Positions 10,067 through 20,136 of a stretch of 64,000 nt of DNA are shown in pieces. Position 1 is the stretch's first letter; the number at the start of each line of letters is the position of its first letter. The notes below the pieces were generated by a model, which saw only the letters and a list, made by a program, of their open reading frames with translations, ran no database searches and was not told the DNA's origin. The stretch comes from Modestobacter muralis. GTDB lineage: Bacteria; Actinomycetota; Actinomycetes; Mycobacteriales; Geodermatophilaceae. Both the position numbers and the translations under genes were made by a program. The stretch is taken from the NCBI RefSeq assembly GCF_010682105.1, contig NZ_JAAGWH010000032.1:56065-120064 (forward strand). Direction: 5' to 3'.

Positions 10067-10933
10067 GTGGACGACGACCTTGACCGGCGGCTCGCCGCGC
10101 TGGACGGCTCGGACGACGTCGACGCGCTCCTCGACCTGGGGCGTGCGTTGCACGAGGCGGACCGGGACCGCGACGCCGAGCAGTGCTTCCGTCGGGCTGC
10201 GCGCGACGGCGATGGGGCCGCGCTCTTCGAGCTCGCATGGTCGCTGGCAGCGCAGGAGCGGTGGCGGGACGCGGCGCTGGCCTTCGAGCGCGCAGTCGCG
10301 GCGGGGGAATCGGCGGGCTGGTTGCATCAAGGGGTGGCCCTTGAGCAGATCGGCGACCTCGCCGGTGCACAGCGGGCCTACGAAGAGGCGGCCGCCGCTG
10401 GTGACGTCGAGGGGTGGGTGCACCAAGCGTGGTTGTGGCGCCTGCTCGGCGATGGCGGTCGCGCAACCGAGGCGCTGACGGCCGGCACCAGGGCGGGCAG
10501 CGAACTGGCCGCAGCGGTGCTCGCGTGCTGGCGGTGGGACGCCACTCGTGACCCGGCCCTCGAGCCCGCGTTGCGAGCTGGCGCCGATCACTACCCGGAC
10601 GCCCGCGCCGACCTGGGTGCCCTGTTGCGTCAGAGCGGCCGTCTGGACGAGGCGAGGACGGTGCTGGAGCACGGCGTCCAGCTCGGGGAGTCCGCGTCGA
10701 TGTTGCCGCTGGGCAACCTGCTCCGCGACGACCTGGAGGACGACGACGCCGCCGAGCAGGCCTATCGCCTGGGCATCGCGGCTGGAGACGCCTTCTGCCA
10801 CAACAACTTGGGCGTCCTGCTGCGCGATCGCGGCGACGTCGTGGGCGCGGCCGAGGAGTTCATGCTGGGCGAGCTCAACGGGGACGCCAAGGCCGCCGCC
10901 AACCTGACGGCCCTCCGCGACGACGGCCCTTGA
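10067..10933 (+). CDS. TPR/Sel1-like repeat protein
   Basis: 288 residues from GTG 10067 (VDDDLDRRLAAL). GTG 10010 lies inside the repeat element and ATG 10031 lacks a good ribosome site, so the later start is preferred without certainty. The protein is an array of about eight helical-hairpin repeats of roughly 34-36 residues with the TPR/Sel1 pattern (ALFELAWSLAAQERWRDAAL, GWLHQGVALEQIGDLAGAQ, CHNNLGVLLRDRGDVVGAA). No signal peptide or enzymatic domain is seen. A cytoplasmic scaffold is likely; partners are unknown. Codons are slightly less extreme in GC than in its neighbours. Confidence 0.7.
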   Translation: MDDDLDRRLAALDGSDDVDALLDLGRALHEADRDRDAEQCFRRAARDGDGAALFELAWSLAAQERWRDAALAFERAVAAGESAGWLHQGVALEQIGDLAGAQRAYEEAAAAGDVEGWVHQAWLWRLLGDGGRATEALTAGTRAGSELAAAVLACWRWDATRDPALEPALRAGADHYPDARADLGALLRQSGRLDEARTVLEHGVQLGESASMLPLGNLLRDDLEDDDAAEQAYRLGIAAGDAFCHNNLGVLLRDRGDVVGAAEEFMLGELNGDAKAAANLTALRDDGP

Positions 10934-10945
10934 TCGCACGCTCCT

Positions 10946-10985
10946 CGGTCGCATCGCACGTGCTGCAGCGCGTGCACTGCGACCG
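10946..10985. terminator. hairpin between convergent genes
   Basis: Arm 10946-10960 pairs with 10971-10985 at 13 of 15 positions, around a 10-base loop. It lies between the convergent TPR and lactonase genes. Confidence 0.5.
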
Positions 10986-11005
10986 GACGGCGTGCACCGC
11001 GGAGG

Positions 11006-11923
11006 TCAGAGCTGGGACAGCGACTCGAGCGTGCCGCGGTACGGGTGGGCGCCGGGGCCGGTGACGCCGGTGCGCACGGTGAACAGCTTCCCGGCGTCGG
11101 GCTGGGCGGCCTTCGCCTCCTCGTCCAGGCCGTGCACCGAGGTGCTGATCACCAGCAGGTCGCCGCTGAACGCGCAGCTGGTGGTGTTCTGCGCGTCGAC
11201 GTCGACCACGGTCAGCAGCTCGCCGGTGGGGGAGTACCGCCGCACCTGCGCCCCGCCCCACAGCGCCGTCCAGAGGCAGCCCTCGTCGTCCACGGTGAGG
11301 CCGTCGGCCACGCCGTCCGGGTCGTCGGAGAAGTCCAGCAGGACGCGGCGCTCACCGGGGACGCCGGACTCCAGGTCGTAGTCCATCGCCCAGACCGCCT
11401 TCGCGCCGGAGTCGGACAGGTACATCGTGCGGTCGTCCGGCGACCAGCCGATGCCGTTGGAGACGGTGAGCCCGTCGAGCACCGTGCGCACGGTGCCGTC
11501 GAGGTCGAGGCGGTAGAGGGTGCCGCCGCCGGTCCGCTCGTCGAAGGCCATCGTGCCGCCGAAGAAGCGTCCCGCCCGGTCGCAGGCACCGTCGTTCATC
11601 CGGGTGCCGCCGGCCTCCTCCGAGCCGCCCTCGCCGGTCAGCTCGATCAGCACGTGCGCCCCGCCGTCCTCGGTGAGCCGGCTGATCCCCGCGCCGGCGC
11701 CCAGCAGCCACCCGCCGGCGGCCGCGGGGACGGCGAACCCGACGGTGTCGCCGCCGCGGTGGGACGCCAGGTCGACGACGTCGTCGCCCTCGACGCGGCC
11801 GCGGCGGACCTGCCCCTGGGTGATGTCCACCCACACCAGCTCGGACCGGGCGGCGTCCCAGATCGGCCCCTCCCCGTGCTCGGCGGGGGCGGCGCTGGCC
11901 GGGGTCGCTGTCAGTCGGATCAC
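11006..11923 (-). CDS. SMP-30/gluconolactonase/regucalcin family protein
   Basis: 305 residues from GTG 11923. Family hallmarks of the six-bladed propeller are present: HGEGPIWD (metal-binding Glu), [37 protein letters not shown] and [13 protein letters not shown]. The family hydrolyses sugar lactones such as gluconolactone with a divalent metal; exact substrates vary. It is divergent from ppc with only 55 bases between the two start codons, so their promoters must overlap. It converges on the TPR gene. Confidence 0.85.
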   Translation of the reverse strand: MIRLTATPASAAPAEHGEGPIWDAARSELVWVDITQGQVRRGRVEGDDVVDLASHRGGDTVGFAVPAAAGGWLLGAGAGISRLTEDGGAHVLIELTGEGGSEEAGGTRMNDGACDRAGRFFGGTMAFDERTGGGTLYRLDLDGTVRTVLDGLTVSNGIGWSPDDRTMYLSDSGAKAVWAMDYDLESGVPGERRVLLDFSDDPDGVADGLTVDDEGCLWTALWGGAQVRRYSPTGELLTVVDVDAQNTTSCAFSGDLLVISTSVHGLDEEAKAAQPDAGKLFTVRTGVTGPGAHPYRGTLESLSQL

Positions 11924-11966
11924 GCGCCCATGGTCCCCAGGCAACCGACCCGTCACACGCACCCCC

Positions 11967-11979
11967 GATACTGCGCATG
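11967..11979 (+). promoter_or_regulatory. -10 element for a probable leaderless ppc mRNA
   Basis: GATACT (11967-11972) lies 6 bases before the ppc GTG, so transcription would begin at or next to the start codon. No clear -35 and no ribosome site is seen. Confidence 0.45.
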
Positions 11980-14780
11980 TGTCAGAAGCCACCGTCGACG
12001 TCGCCGACCTCCGCACCCCGGGCGGAGCCGAGCCCGATGAGCGCACCGACGACCCGTTGCGCGCCGACATCCGCCTGCTCGGCCGGGTGCTCGGCGAGGT
12101 GATCGGCGAGCAGGCCGGTGCCGACGTCCTGGACCTGGTCGAGCAGACCCGGGTCGAGGCCTTTCGCATCCGCCGCTCCGAGGTCGACCGGTCGGAGTTG
12201 GCCGAGCGGCTCGCGGCGCTGGACCCGCGGTCGGCCAACCACGTCATCCGCGCCTTCAGCCACTTCTCGCTGCTGGCCAACATCGCCGAGGACGTGCACC
12301 ACGAGCGGCGCCGCCGACACCACCGCCGCGAGGGCTCCCCGCCGCAGAAGGGCAGCCTGGCGGCCTCCTTCGAGCTGTTGGACGCCGCCGGACTGGACGG
12401 TGAGACCGTGGCCGCCGAGCTGGCCGGCGCGCTCGTCGTCCCGGTGGTCACCGCGCACCCCACGGAGACCCGCCGGCGCACCATCACCGCGGTGCAGACG
12501 CAGGTCAGCGAGCTGATCCGGCAGCGCGACAACGCCGGCCCCGACGGCATCGACGAGGGTGCCTGGGCCGCCCACCTGTGGCGCGAGGTGCTCACCCTCT
12601 GGCAGACGGCGCTGCTGCGGCTGAGCCGGCTGCGGCTGGCCGACGAGATCGAGGAGGCGCTGCGCTACTACGAGCTGTCGCTGTTCGAGGTCATGCCGGC
12701 GCTGAACACCGAGCTGCGCCAGGCCCTGCGCCAGCGCTGGCCCGACGCCGACCTGCTGCCCACCCCGATGCTGCAGCCGGGCTCGTGGATCGGCGGTGAC
12801 CGCGACGGCAACCCGTTCGTCACCGCTGACGCCGTCCGCCGCGCGACCACCAGCCAGGCCGAGACGGCGCTGCGCCACCACCTGTCCGAGCTGGACGCCC
12901 TGGGCAGCGAGCTGTCGATGAGCGACCGGCTGGTGGTCCCGACCGACGCGCTCTACGCGCTGGCCGAGGTCGCCCAGGACGGCTCCCCGTTCCGCGCCGA
13001 CGAGCCCTACCGCCGGGCGATCCGCGGCATCCACGACCGGCTCGCCGCCACCGCGCTGCGGGTGCTCGGCTCCGTGCCCGGTGCCGAGCCGGACGTCGTC
13101 CTGCCGCCCTACGCCCTGCCCGAGGACCTGCTCGCCGACCTCGCGACCGTGGACGCCTCGCTGCGCAGCCACGGCGCCGGCGCGCTGGCCGATGACCGGC
13201 TCGCCCGGCTCCGCGACGCGGTGGAGGTGTTCGGCTTCCACCTGTGCGGCCTGGACATGCGGCAGAACTCCTCGGTGCACGAGGAGGTGCTGGCCGAGCT
13301 GCTGGCCTGGGCCGGGGTGTGCGAGGACTACGCCGCCCTGGACGAGGACGCCCGGGTCGCGCTGCTGACCGCCGAGCTGCAGCTGCGCCGCCCGCTGGTC
13401 CGCGCCGACGCCGAGCTGTCCGAGCTGGCCCGCGGCGAGCTGGACCTGGTGATCGCCGCCGCCGAGCAGGTCCGGCTGATCGGCCCGCGCACCATCCCCA
13501 ACTACGTCATCAGCATGTGCGAGTCGGTCAGCGACGTCCTCGAGGTCGCCGTCCTGCTCAAGGAGGTGGGCCTGCTGGAGCTGGACGCCGAGGGGCGGCC
13601 GCACTCCAGCGTCGGCATCTCGCCGCTGTTCGAGACGATCGGTGACCTGCAGGCCTCCGGCGCGATCCTCACCGCGATGCTGGCCTCGCCGCTGTACCGG
13701 GCGCTGGTGGCCAACCGGGGCGACGCCCAGGAGGTCATGCTCGGCTACTCCGACAGCAACAAGGACGGCGGCTACCTCGCCGCCCAGTGGGCGCTGTACC
13801 GGGCTGAGCTGGCGCTGGTGGAGGTCGCCCGGGCCAACGGCATCCGGCTGCGGCTCTTCCACGGCCGCGGCGGCACCGTCGGCCGTGGCGGCGGCCCCAG
13901 CTACGAGGCGATCCGGGCGCAGCCGCCGGGCTCGGTGGCCGGCTCGTTGCGGATCACCGAGCAGGGTGAGGTCATCGCGGCCAAGTACGCCTCGCCGGAC
14001 CGCGCCCGCCGCAACCTCGAGGCGCTGGTGGCGGCGACCCTGGAGTCGACGCTGCTGGACATCGAGGGCCTGGGCTCCGACGCCGAGGACGTCTACGCCC
14101 TCTTCGACGACCTGGCCGCCCGCGCGCAGGGCGCCTACCGCGCGCTGGTGCACGAGACGCCGGGCTTCGTCGAGTGGTTCCGCGCGGCGACCCCGATCCG
14201 GGAGCTGGCGGAGCTGAACATCGGCAGCCGCCCGCCGTCGCGCAAGGCCGGGGACAACATCTCCGACCTGCGCGCCATCCCGTGGGTGTTCAGCTGGTCG
14301 CAGGCCCGGATCATGCTGCCCGGCTGGTACGGCACCGGGTCGGCCCTGGAGTCGTGGGTCGACGGCGACCCCGAGCGTCTCGCCCGGCTGCAGGACCTGC
14401 ACAAGCGGTGGCCGTTCTTCCGCACGGTGCTGTCGAACATGGGCATGGTGCTGGCCAAGACCGACCTGGACCTGGCCGCCCGCTACGCCTCGCTGGTGCC
14501 CGACGCCGAGCTGCGCGACCTGGTGTTCGGCCAGATCACCGCCGAGCACGAGCGCAGCGTGCGCATGCTCCTGGCGGTCACCGGCGACGACCAGCTGCTG
14601 GCTGACAACCCGTCGCTGCGCCGGTCGATCCGCAACCGGTTCCCCTACCTGGAGCCGCTGCACCACCTGCAGGTGGAGATGCTGCGCCGCCGCCGCGCCG
14701 GGGACGACGACGAGCTGGTGCGCCGCTGCATCCAGCTGACCATCAACGGCGTCGCCACCGCCCTGCGCAACTCCGGCTGA
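11979..14780 (+). CDS. ppc: phosphoenolpyruvate carboxylase
   Basis: 933 residues, full length. Catalytic blocks are intact: [13 protein letters not shown] with the essential histidine at about residue 160, [34 protein letters not shown] (lysine about 595), [14 protein letters not shown] and a C-terminal [13 protein letters not shown]. It carboxylates PEP to oxaloacetate to refill the TCA cycle. The GTG at 11979 is preferred because a -10 hexamer sits just upstream. The region around 12300 carries an unusually basic [13 protein letters not shown] stretch. A strong hairpin follows. Confidence 0.96.
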   Translation: MSEATVDVADLRTPGGAEPDERTDDPLRADIRLLGRVLGEVIGEQAGADVLDLVEQTRVEAFRIRRSEVDRSELAERLAALDPRSANHVIRAFSHFSLLANIAEDVHHERRRRHHRREGSPPQKGSLAASFELLDAAGLDGETVAAELAGALVVPVVTAHPTETRRRTITAVQTQVSELIRQRDNAGPDGIDEGAWAAHLWREVLTLWQTALLRLSRLRLADEIEEALRYYELSLFEVMPALNTELRQALRQRWPDADLLPTPMLQPGSWIGGDRDGNPFVTADAVRRATTSQAETALRHHLSELDALGSELSMSDRLVVPTDALYALAEVAQDGSPFRADEPYRRAIRGIHDRLAATALRVLGSVPGAEPDVVLPPYALPEDLLADLATVDASLRSHGAGALADDRLARLRDAVEVFGFHLCGLDMRQNSSVHEEVLAELLAWAGVCEDYAALDEDARVALLTAELQLRRPLVRADAELSELARGELDLVIAAAEQVRLIGPRTIPNYVISMCESVSDVLEVAVLLKEVGLLELDAEGRPHSSVGISPLFETIGDLQASGAILTAMLASPLYRALVANRGDAQEVMLGYSDSNKDGGYLAAQWALYRAELALVEVARANGIRLRLFHGRGGTVGRGGGPSYEAIRAQPPGSVAGSLRITEQGEVIAAKYASPDRARRNLEALVAATLESTLLDIEGLGSDAEDVYALFDDLAARAQGAYRALVHETPGFVEWFRAATPIRELAELNIGSRPPSRKAGDNISDLRAIPWVFSWSQARIMLPGWYGTGSALESWVDGDPERLARLQDLHKRWPFFRTVLSNMGMVLAKTDLDLAARYASLVPDAELRDLVFGQITAEHERSVRMLLAVTGDDQLLADNPSLRRSIRNRFPYLEPLHHLQVEMLRRRRAGDDDELVRRCIQLTINGVATALRNSG

Positions 14781-14787
14781 CGCACGG

Positions 14788-14835
14788 CTGATGGAGTCCC
14801 AGCGCGCGGAAGACGCACCGCTGGGACTCCATCAG
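14788..14835. terminator. 17-bp perfect hairpin between convergent genes
   Basis: CTGATGGAGTCCCAGCG (14788-14804) is perfectly complementary to 14819-14835, with a 14-base loop. The same words recur at 17813-17860. It lies between the ppc and aminotransferase stops. Confidence 0.75.
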
Positions 14836-14841
14836 GGCCGG

Positions 14842-15972
14842 TCAGCGGCGGGCGGCCTCGATGGCGGCGGCGAGGCGGCGGACGCCCTCGTCGACGTCGG
14901 AGGGCTGCACGGCCGAGTAGGCCAGCCGGAACGAGTTCTCGCCGCCCTCGAGCAGGAAGTCCGTCCCCGGCACGATCGCCACCCCACGGGCGGCGGCCTC
15001 GGCGGTGATGCGGGCGACGTCGTGGCCCTCGTCCTCGGGCAGCGAGACCCACAGGAAGTAGCCGCCCTCGGGACGGCGGAAGGTCGCCTGCGGCAGGTGC
15101 GTGCGCAGCGCGGTGTCCAGGAGCCCGACCCGCTCGGCCAGCGCCGTCTTCACCGTCTCCAGCGCAGCCGGGAACCGGTCGCCGCGCATGAACTCGTAGA
15201 CCATCGCCTGGGCGACCATGTTCGGTGCGATGTAGGTGTTGGTGGCCCGCACCCGGATCCGCTCGATGATCGCCGGCGGCCCGACCAGGTAGCCCACGCG
15301 CACGCCGGGGCAGACGGTCTTGGAGAACGAGGACGCGTAGACGACGTGCTCGCTCATCGGCCCGCCGTCGAGCTCCAGCATGCGGGGCAGCGGCTCACCG
15401 CTGAACCGGATGTCGACGTAGGGGTCGTCCTCGAACAGCACGAAGTCGTGCTCGCGGGCCAGCTCGAGCAGCCGGTGCCGCTTGGCCAGCGACAGCGTGT
15501 AGCCCGCCGGGTTCTGGAAGTTCGGGATGACGTGGGCCATCGTCGGCTCCAGGCCGCCGTCCAGCAGGGCCGCAACCTCCTCCACGGCGATGCCGTCCTC
15601 CTCCAGCGTCACCAGGTGCACGTCGGCGCCCCGGCTCCGCAGCCCGAGCAGGGTGCGGTCGTAGGTGGGCCGCTCGGTGATCACGGCCGCGCCGGAGGTG
15701 GCCAGCTCGTCGAAGAGGAAGGCGTCGGCCTGCATCGAGCCGTTGGTGACCAGCACGTGGTCGACCGGGACGCCGTGCTTGTCGGCGATCCACTTCCGCA
15801 GCGGCACGTAGCCGACCGCCGTGCCGTAGCCGGTGACGCCGGCGGGGTCGTTGTCGAAGGCGGCGACGGCGGCCTGCTTGAGGCCCTCGACGTCGACGAT
15901 GTCGGTGGAGGGGGCGCCGCGTGCGAAGGAGATCATCGTGGTCGCCGGGGAGGTCTGTGCTGTGCCGGTCAC
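14842..15972 (-). CDS. PLP-dependent aminotransferase, class I (2-aminoadipate/LysN-like)
   Basis: 376 residues of fold-type I. Visible features are FARGAPSTDIVD at the N-terminus, GYGTAVGYVPLRKWIA, NPAGYTLSLAKRHRLLELA, DDPYVDIRF, and the PLP-binding lysine in SSFSKTVCPGVRVGYL. This is the free-standing catalytic domain also found in MocR regulators and in 2-aminoadipate/aromatic transaminases; no GntR-type DNA-binding domain is attached. The donor amino acid cannot be told from sequence. It lies downstream of the ferredoxin reductase gene on the same strand with a 78-base gap. Confidence 0.82.
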   Translation of the reverse strand: MTGTAQTSPATTMISFARGAPSTDIVDVEGLKQAAVAAFDNDPAGVTGYGTAVGYVPLRKWIADKHGVPVDHVLVTNGSMQADAFLFDELATSGAAVITERPTYDRTLLGLRSRGADVHLVTLEEDGIAVEEVAALLDGGLEPTMAHVIPNFQNPAGYTLSLAKRHRLLELAREHDFVLFEDDPYVDIRFSGEPLPRMLELDGGPMSEHVVYASSFSKTVCPGVRVGYLVGPPAIIERIRVRATNTYIAPNMVAQAMVYEFMRGDRFPAALETVKTALAERVGLLDTALRTHLPQATFRRPEGGYFLWVSLPEDEGHDVARITAEAAARGVAIVPGTDFLLEGGENSFRLAYSAVQPSDVDEGVRRLAAAIEAARR

Positions 15973-16050
15973 GCCGTCGAGTCTGCCGCACGCGGCGCCG
16001 CGCGGCTGACGGCTCCGGCGCCGGACGGCCCCCGCCCCGGCAGCGGTGCC

Positions 16051-17433
16051 TCAGCCCTCCGTGGCCGCGGCGGCCGCGCGGACGGCGGCGAGCAGCTCGG
16101 ACCGGTCGTGGATCGTCGTCCGGGGCCGGCCGCGGGTGGCCCCGAGGGCGATCTCGGCGGCGTCGATGGCCCGCCAGTCCGACAGCAGCACCGGGTGCCC
16201 GCCCCGGGCGCGCAGGGCGCCGATCCAGTCGTCGTCCCCGCGCGGGGCCAGCGTGCCGGCGGCGGCGTCGGCCAGCAGCGAGGCCACCGTCTCCCGGGCG
16301 TCGTGCTTGTTGGTGCCCACGACCCCGGTCGGCCCGCGCTTGATCCAGCCCGCCACGTACTCGCCACGGCTGGGCACCCCGTCCCGCAGGACCCGGCCCG
16401 CCTGGTGCGGCACCGTGCCGCCCTCCAGCGGCAGCCCGGGCAGCGGGTGCCCGCGGTAGCCGACCGAGCGCACCACCAGGTCGGCCGGGACGACGTCGAG
16501 CTCACCGGTGCCGACCGCCCGGCCGTCGGCGTCGACCGTCGTCCGCTCGACCTCGACCCCGGTGACCCGGTCGGTGCCCAGCAGCCGCACCGGGCGGGCG
16601 TGGAACCGCAGCCGCACGCTCACCGTGCCGGGCGCCGGCTCGTGCCCGGCGTAGTCGGCCAGCGCAGCGAGGTTGCGGGCCACGTGGCGGTCCTCGGCGG
16701 CGAGTGCGCCGTCGCCGGGGTCGGTGAGGTCTGCTGGGTCGACGAGCACGGTGGCCGCAGCCAGGTGCCCGAGCTCGCGCAGCTCCTGGGTGGTGAAGGT
16801 GGCCTGCGCCGGGCCGCGGCGGCCGAGCACGGTGATCCGCTCGACGGGTGCGGCGGCCAGCCCGTCGAGCACGTGCTGCGGCATGTCGGTGGGGTGCAGC
16901 TCGGCGGGGGAGCGGGCCAGCACCCGGGCGACGTCCAGCGCCACGTTGCCGACCCCGACCACCACGACGTCCCGCGCACTGGCCAGCAGGTGCTCGACCC
17001 GCGCGACGTCGGCATCGGGGTGGCCGGTGTACCAGGCGACGAGGTCGGTGGCGGCGAGGCTGCCGGGCAGGTCCTCACCGGGGATGCCGAGCGTGCGGTC
17101 ACCGGCGGCGCCGTAGGTGTAGACGACGGCGTCCACGTGGCCGCGCAGCTCGTCGACGGACAGGTCCGCGCCGATCTCGACGTTGCCGACGAAGCGCACC
17201 CGCTCGTGGTCGAGCACGTGGTGCAGCGTCTCGCGCAGCGCCCGCATCTTCAGGTGGTCCGGGGCGATGCCGTAGCGGACGAGGCCGAAGGGCGTGGGCA
17301 GCCGGTCGACCAGGTCGACGGCCACCGGGACGTCGTCCTGGGAGGCCAGCGCGTCGGCGGCGTAGATGCCGGCCGGGCCGGCGCCGACCACCGCCACCCG
17401 CAGGGGTCGTGCGGGATCGGCCACGTCCGGCAT
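16051..17433 (-). CDS. fprA: ferredoxin/adrenodoxin-NADP reductase, FprA type
   Basis: 460 residues from ATG 17433, matching the roughly 456 of mycobacterial FprA. Motifs: FAD-binding VVGAGPAGIYAA at the N-terminus, TPFGLVRYGIAPDH, the NADP-binding VVGVGNVALDVARVL and the C-terminal GWIKRGPTGVVGTNK with DARETV. The enzyme moves electrons from NADPH to ferredoxins, for example for P450s. No ferredoxin is adjacent. It is divergent from the small monooxygenase-fold gene, with 69 bases between starts. Confidence 0.88.
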   Translation of the reverse strand: MPDVADPARPLRVAVVGAGPAGIYAADALASQDDVPVAVDLVDRLPTPFGLVRYGIAPDHLKMRALRETLHHVLDHERVRFVGNVEIGADLSVDELRGHVDAVVYTYGAAGDRTLGIPGEDLPGSLAATDLVAWYTGHPDADVARVEHLLASARDVVVVGVGNVALDVARVLARSPAELHPTDMPQHVLDGLAAAPVERITVLGRRGPAQATFTTQELRELGHLAAATVLVDPADLTDPGDGALAAEDRHVARNLAALADYAGHEPAPGTVSVRLRFHARPVRLLGTDRVTGVEVERTTVDADGRAVGTGELDVVPADLVVRSVGYRGHPLPGLPLEGGTVPHQAGRVLRDGVPSRGEYVAGWIKRGPTGVVGTNKHDARETVASLLADAAAGTLAPRGDDDWIGALRARGGHPVLLSDWRAIDAAEIALGATRGRPRTTIHDRSELLAAVRAAAAATEG

Positions 17434-17502
17434 CGTCGTCCTCACCGGGGGCAGGCGCCAGAGGTGGCCGCCGTCCGGCGGCCCAGATCCCCAGGAGCGT
17501 TC

Positions 17503-17811
17503 GTGTCGCACATCATCGTCGCCAGCTTCACCCCCGACCCCGGACGCCGGGACGCCCTCCGCGAGGTGTTCCTGACCGCCGTCCCGAAGGTGCACGCCGA
17601 GGCCGGCTGCGAGCGTCACGCGATCCAGGAGGACGAGGAGGGCTTCGTCTTCCTCGAGCGCTGGGAGAGCGAGGAGGCTCGGCTGGCCCGCGAGCAGGGC
17701 GAGCCCTTCTTGACCATGATGGCGGCGGCGAACGACGACCTGGCCGGCCCGCCCGCCGTGCGCATCCTCGACCTGCTGCCCACCGGCGACCCGGCCAAGG
17801 GTCAGCTGTGA
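17503..17811 (+). CDS. antibiotic biosynthesis monooxygenase (ABM) domain protein
   Basis: 102 residues; GTG 17503 has AGGAG six bases upstream. A single ferredoxin-like ABM domain is read from VSHIIVASFTPDPGRRDALR through HAIQEDEEGFVFLERWES to a C-terminal phenylalanine/aspartate-rich segment. Members act as small cofactor-free oxygenases, in haem breakdown or in quinol oxidation. There are no cysteine or metal motifs, and the function here is unassigned. It is divergent from fprA, hinting at redox chemistry only by context. Confidence 0.75.
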   Translation: MSHIIVASFTPDPGRRDALREVFLTAVPKVHAEAGCERHAIQEDEEGFVFLERWESEEARLAREQGEPFLTMMAAANDDLAGPPAVRILDLLPTGDPAKGQL

Positions 17812-17812
17812 G

Positions 17813-17860
17813 CTGATGGAGTTCCAGCGCAGCAGGAACCGAGCGCTGGGACTCCACGAG
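17813..17860. terminator. hairpin of the TGGAGTCCCAGCGC family
   Basis: Arm 17813-17830 pairs with 17843-17860 at 15 of 18 positions. Its words match the hairpin at 14788. It separates the ABM gene from the convergent glycosylase gene. Confidence 0.65.
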
Positions 17861-17871
17861 GGTGTGGCAGG

Positions 17872-18681
17872 TCAGACGGCCTGGCAGGTGGGGCACCAGA
17901 AGAGGTTGCGGCCGACCATGACCTCGGTGCGCACCTCGGTGCCGCAGATCCGGCAGGGCAGGCCCTGGCGGCGGTAGACGTAGTGCGCGTCCTCGCGCAG
18001 GGCCGGGCCGCGGCGGCGCTCCCGGTCCTCGCGCTCGGTGGTGACGATCCGGCCCGCCTTGACCCCGGCCTTCATCAGCACCACGAGGTCGGCCCACAGC
18101 CGCGCCCACGCGTCGGCGTCGACGTCCTTGCCGGGGCGGAACGGGCTGATCCGCTGCCGGTAGAGGATCTCGGCCCGGTAGACGTTGCCGACCCCGGCGA
18201 GCACGGCCTGGTCCATCAGCAGCGCGCCGATCGACACCTTGCTGCGGCTGATCCGGGCGAACGCCTTGGCCGGGTCGGACTTCCGCCGCAGCGGGTCCGG
18301 GCCCAGCCGGTCGAGGATCAGCTGCACCTCGCCGTCGGTGATCAGGTCGCAGGCGGTGGCGCCGCGCAGGTCGGTCCAGACCCCCTCGCCGTCCTCACCC
18401 GGCCCCTCCCAGCGCATCCGCAGCGCGCCCCGGGGCTCGGGCGGCAGCCCGGTGCCGGAGGTGAACTTGCCGTACAGGCCGAGGTGGACGTGGACGACGT
18501 CCGGGCCGAACGAGGCGAACAGGTGCTTGCCCCACGAGGTGACGTCGTCGAGCACGCGGCCGTCGAGCATCTCCGCCTGCCCGGTGAAGCGGCCCTGCGG
18601 GCTCGTGACGTGCACCTCGCGGCCGGCGAAGGCGGCCTGCTGCTCGCGGGCCAGCCGGAACAGGGTGTGGCCCTCAGGCAC
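17872..18681 (-). CDS. nei2: Fpg/Nei-family DNA glycosylase (Nei2-like)
   Basis: 269 residues. The mature N-terminus after Met is PEGHTL, the Nei form of the catalytic proline-glutamate. GKHLF carries the conserved lysine, the helix-two-turn-helix is at LLMDQAVLAGVGNVYRAEIL, and a C-terminal zinc finger reads CRIC..CPTC (about 246-267). The enzyme removes oxidised pyrimidines and nicks the strand in base excision repair. It sits next to the photolyase gene on the same strand, making a small DNA-repair pair, 77 bases apart. Confidence 0.9.
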   Translation of the reverse strand: MPEGHTLFRLAREQQAAFAGREVHVTSPQGRFTGQAEMLDGRVLDDVTSWGKHLFASFGPDVVHVHLGLYGKFTSGTGLPPEPRGALRMRWEGPGEDGEGVWTDLRGATACDLITDGEVQLILDRLGPDPLRRKSDPAKAFARISRSKVSIGALLMDQAVLAGVGNVYRAEILYRQRISPFRPGKDVDADAWARLWADLVVLMKAGVKAGRIVTTEREDRERRRGPALREDAHYVYRRQGLPCRICGTEVRTEVMVGRNLFWCPTCQAV

Positions 18682-18758
18682 TCTCGATCACCCCGTCCAG
18701 CTTTCCCGCGCTGCCGCGGCCCTGCCAGGACGGAGCGGGTGAGAGAGCCGACACCGGT

Positions 18759-20129
18759 TCAGCGGGCACGGACGGCGTTGTAGCGGTCCAAGGAGACCAG
18801 CCGCTCGTGCGCGTGGTCGACGATCGGCTCGGGGTAGCCGGCCGGGACGCCGCCGGGCGCAGTCCAGGGCTCGTGCACGTACTCCGGGTCCAGGTCGCGC
18901 AGCTCGGGCACCCACTGCTTGACGTAGGTGCCGTCGGGGTCGAACTTCTTGCCCTGGGTGACCGGGTTGAACACCCGGTAGTAGGGCGAGGCGTCGGTGC
19001 CGCTGCCGGCCACCCACTGCCAGCCGTGCTGGTTGCTGGCCAGGTCGCCGTCGACCAGGTGCTCCATGAAGACCTTGGCGCCCACGGTCCACTCCTGGTG
19101 CAGGTCCTTGACCAGGAACGACGCGACGATCATCCGCACCCGGTTGTGCACGTAGGCCTCGCCGAGCATCTGCCGCATGCCGGCGTCGATGATCGGGAAG
19201 CCGGTGCGGCCGGTGCGCCAGGCCTCGAGCAGCTCGTCGGCGTGCGGGCCGGAGTCGTAGGCCATCGACTGCAGCTCGGGCTTGAGGTAGGCGTGGGCGG
19301 AGTCGGGGCGGTGCCAGAGGACGTCGGCGTAGAAGTCCCGCCAGGCCAGCTCGTCGGTGTAGCGGCGGACGGACTCACCACCGTCGTCGTGCGCGTCCAG
19401 GTCGGCGACCAGCGTGCGCGGGTGCACGCAGCCGTACTTCAGGTAGGCCGACAGCCGGCTGGTGCCGTTGGTGCCCGGGGTGTTGCGGCCCTCGGCGTAC
19501 CCGAGCAGCCGCTCGTCCCGGAAGTGCGCCCACGCCTCCAGCCCGGCCGCCTCCCCGGCGGGGGGCAGCAGGACGCCGTCCAGCTCGGGCCGCGGCGGCG
19601 GGTCGTCGGTGCGCACCCCGGTCGCCCACGGGACGTCGTCGGGGCGCGGTGCGGGGGCGTGCCAGCCGTGCTCGCGCCAGGCCCGGGAGAACGGCGTGAA
19701 CACCTGGAACGGGGTGCCGTCGCGCTTGACGACCCGGCCGGGTGCGACCAGGTACGGCGAGCCGGTGCGCACGAACGGGACGTCACCCAGCGCCTGCTCG
19801 ACCGCCGCGTCACGCTGCCGGCCGTAGGGGCCGGCGTCGGCGGTGACGTGCACCGACCCCGCACCCAGCTCCTCGACCAGCCGGGGGAGCACCTGCGCGG
19901 GGTCGCCGTTGCGGAACACCAGCGCCCCGCCGGTCTGCTCGCGCAGGTCGGCCAGGCAGTCGAGCAGGAAGGCGCGCCGGGGGTCGCCCGCGGGGCCGTA
20001 GAGCCGGTGGTCGAAGACGAACACCGGCAGCACGCTGCCGTCAGGACCGGCCGCCTCGATCGCGGCCAGCAGCGCCGGGTGGTCGGTCAGCCGGAGGTCG
20101 CGGCGGAACCAGAGGACAGCGGTGGGCAC
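18759..20129 (-). CDS. phr: deoxyribodipyrimidine photolyase (cryptochrome/photolyase family)
   Basis: 456 residues from GTG 20129 (VPTAVLWFRRDLRLTDHPAL). The N-terminal Rossmann antenna domain is followed by the FAD domain with RLSAYLKYGCVHPRTL, YTDELAWRDFYADVLWHRP, GFPIIDAGMRQM, HNRVRMIVASFLVKDLHQEW and DGDLASNQHGWQW. This is the signature set of class I CPD photolyases. It repairs UV dimers with blue light. A -10 TAGGCT lies 7 bases before the GTG, so the mRNA is probably leaderless. Fits with nei2 and udgX as a repair-rich area. Confidence 0.92.
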   Translation of the reverse strand: MPTAVLWFRRDLRLTDHPALLAAIEAAGPDGSVLPVFVFDHRLYGPAGDPRRAFLLDCLADLREQTGGALVFRNGDPAQVLPRLVEELGAGSVHVTADAGPYGRQRDAAVEQALGDVPFVRTGSPYLVAPGRVVKRDGTPFQVFTPFSRAWREHGWHAPAPRPDDVPWATGVRTDDPPPRPELDGVLLPPAGEAAGLEAWAHFRDERLLGYAEGRNTPGTNGTSRLSAYLKYGCVHPRTLVADLDAHDDGGESVRRYTDELAWRDFYADVLWHRPDSAHAYLKPELQSMAYDSGPHADELLEAWRTGRTGFPIIDAGMRQMLGEAYVHNRVRMIVASFLVKDLHQEWTVGAKVFMEHLVDGDLASNQHGWQWVAGSGTDASPYYRVFNPVTQGKKFDPDGTYVKQWVPELRDLDPEYVHEPWTAPGGVPAGYPEPIVDHAHERLVSLDRYNAVRAR

Positions 20130-20136
20130 GGGGGTG

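Noticed and set aside
11982..14666. Long open frame opposite ppc
   Set aside because: Antisense shadow of a perfectly conserved enzyme, with repetitive Gly/Gln/Arg/Val composition and no motif.
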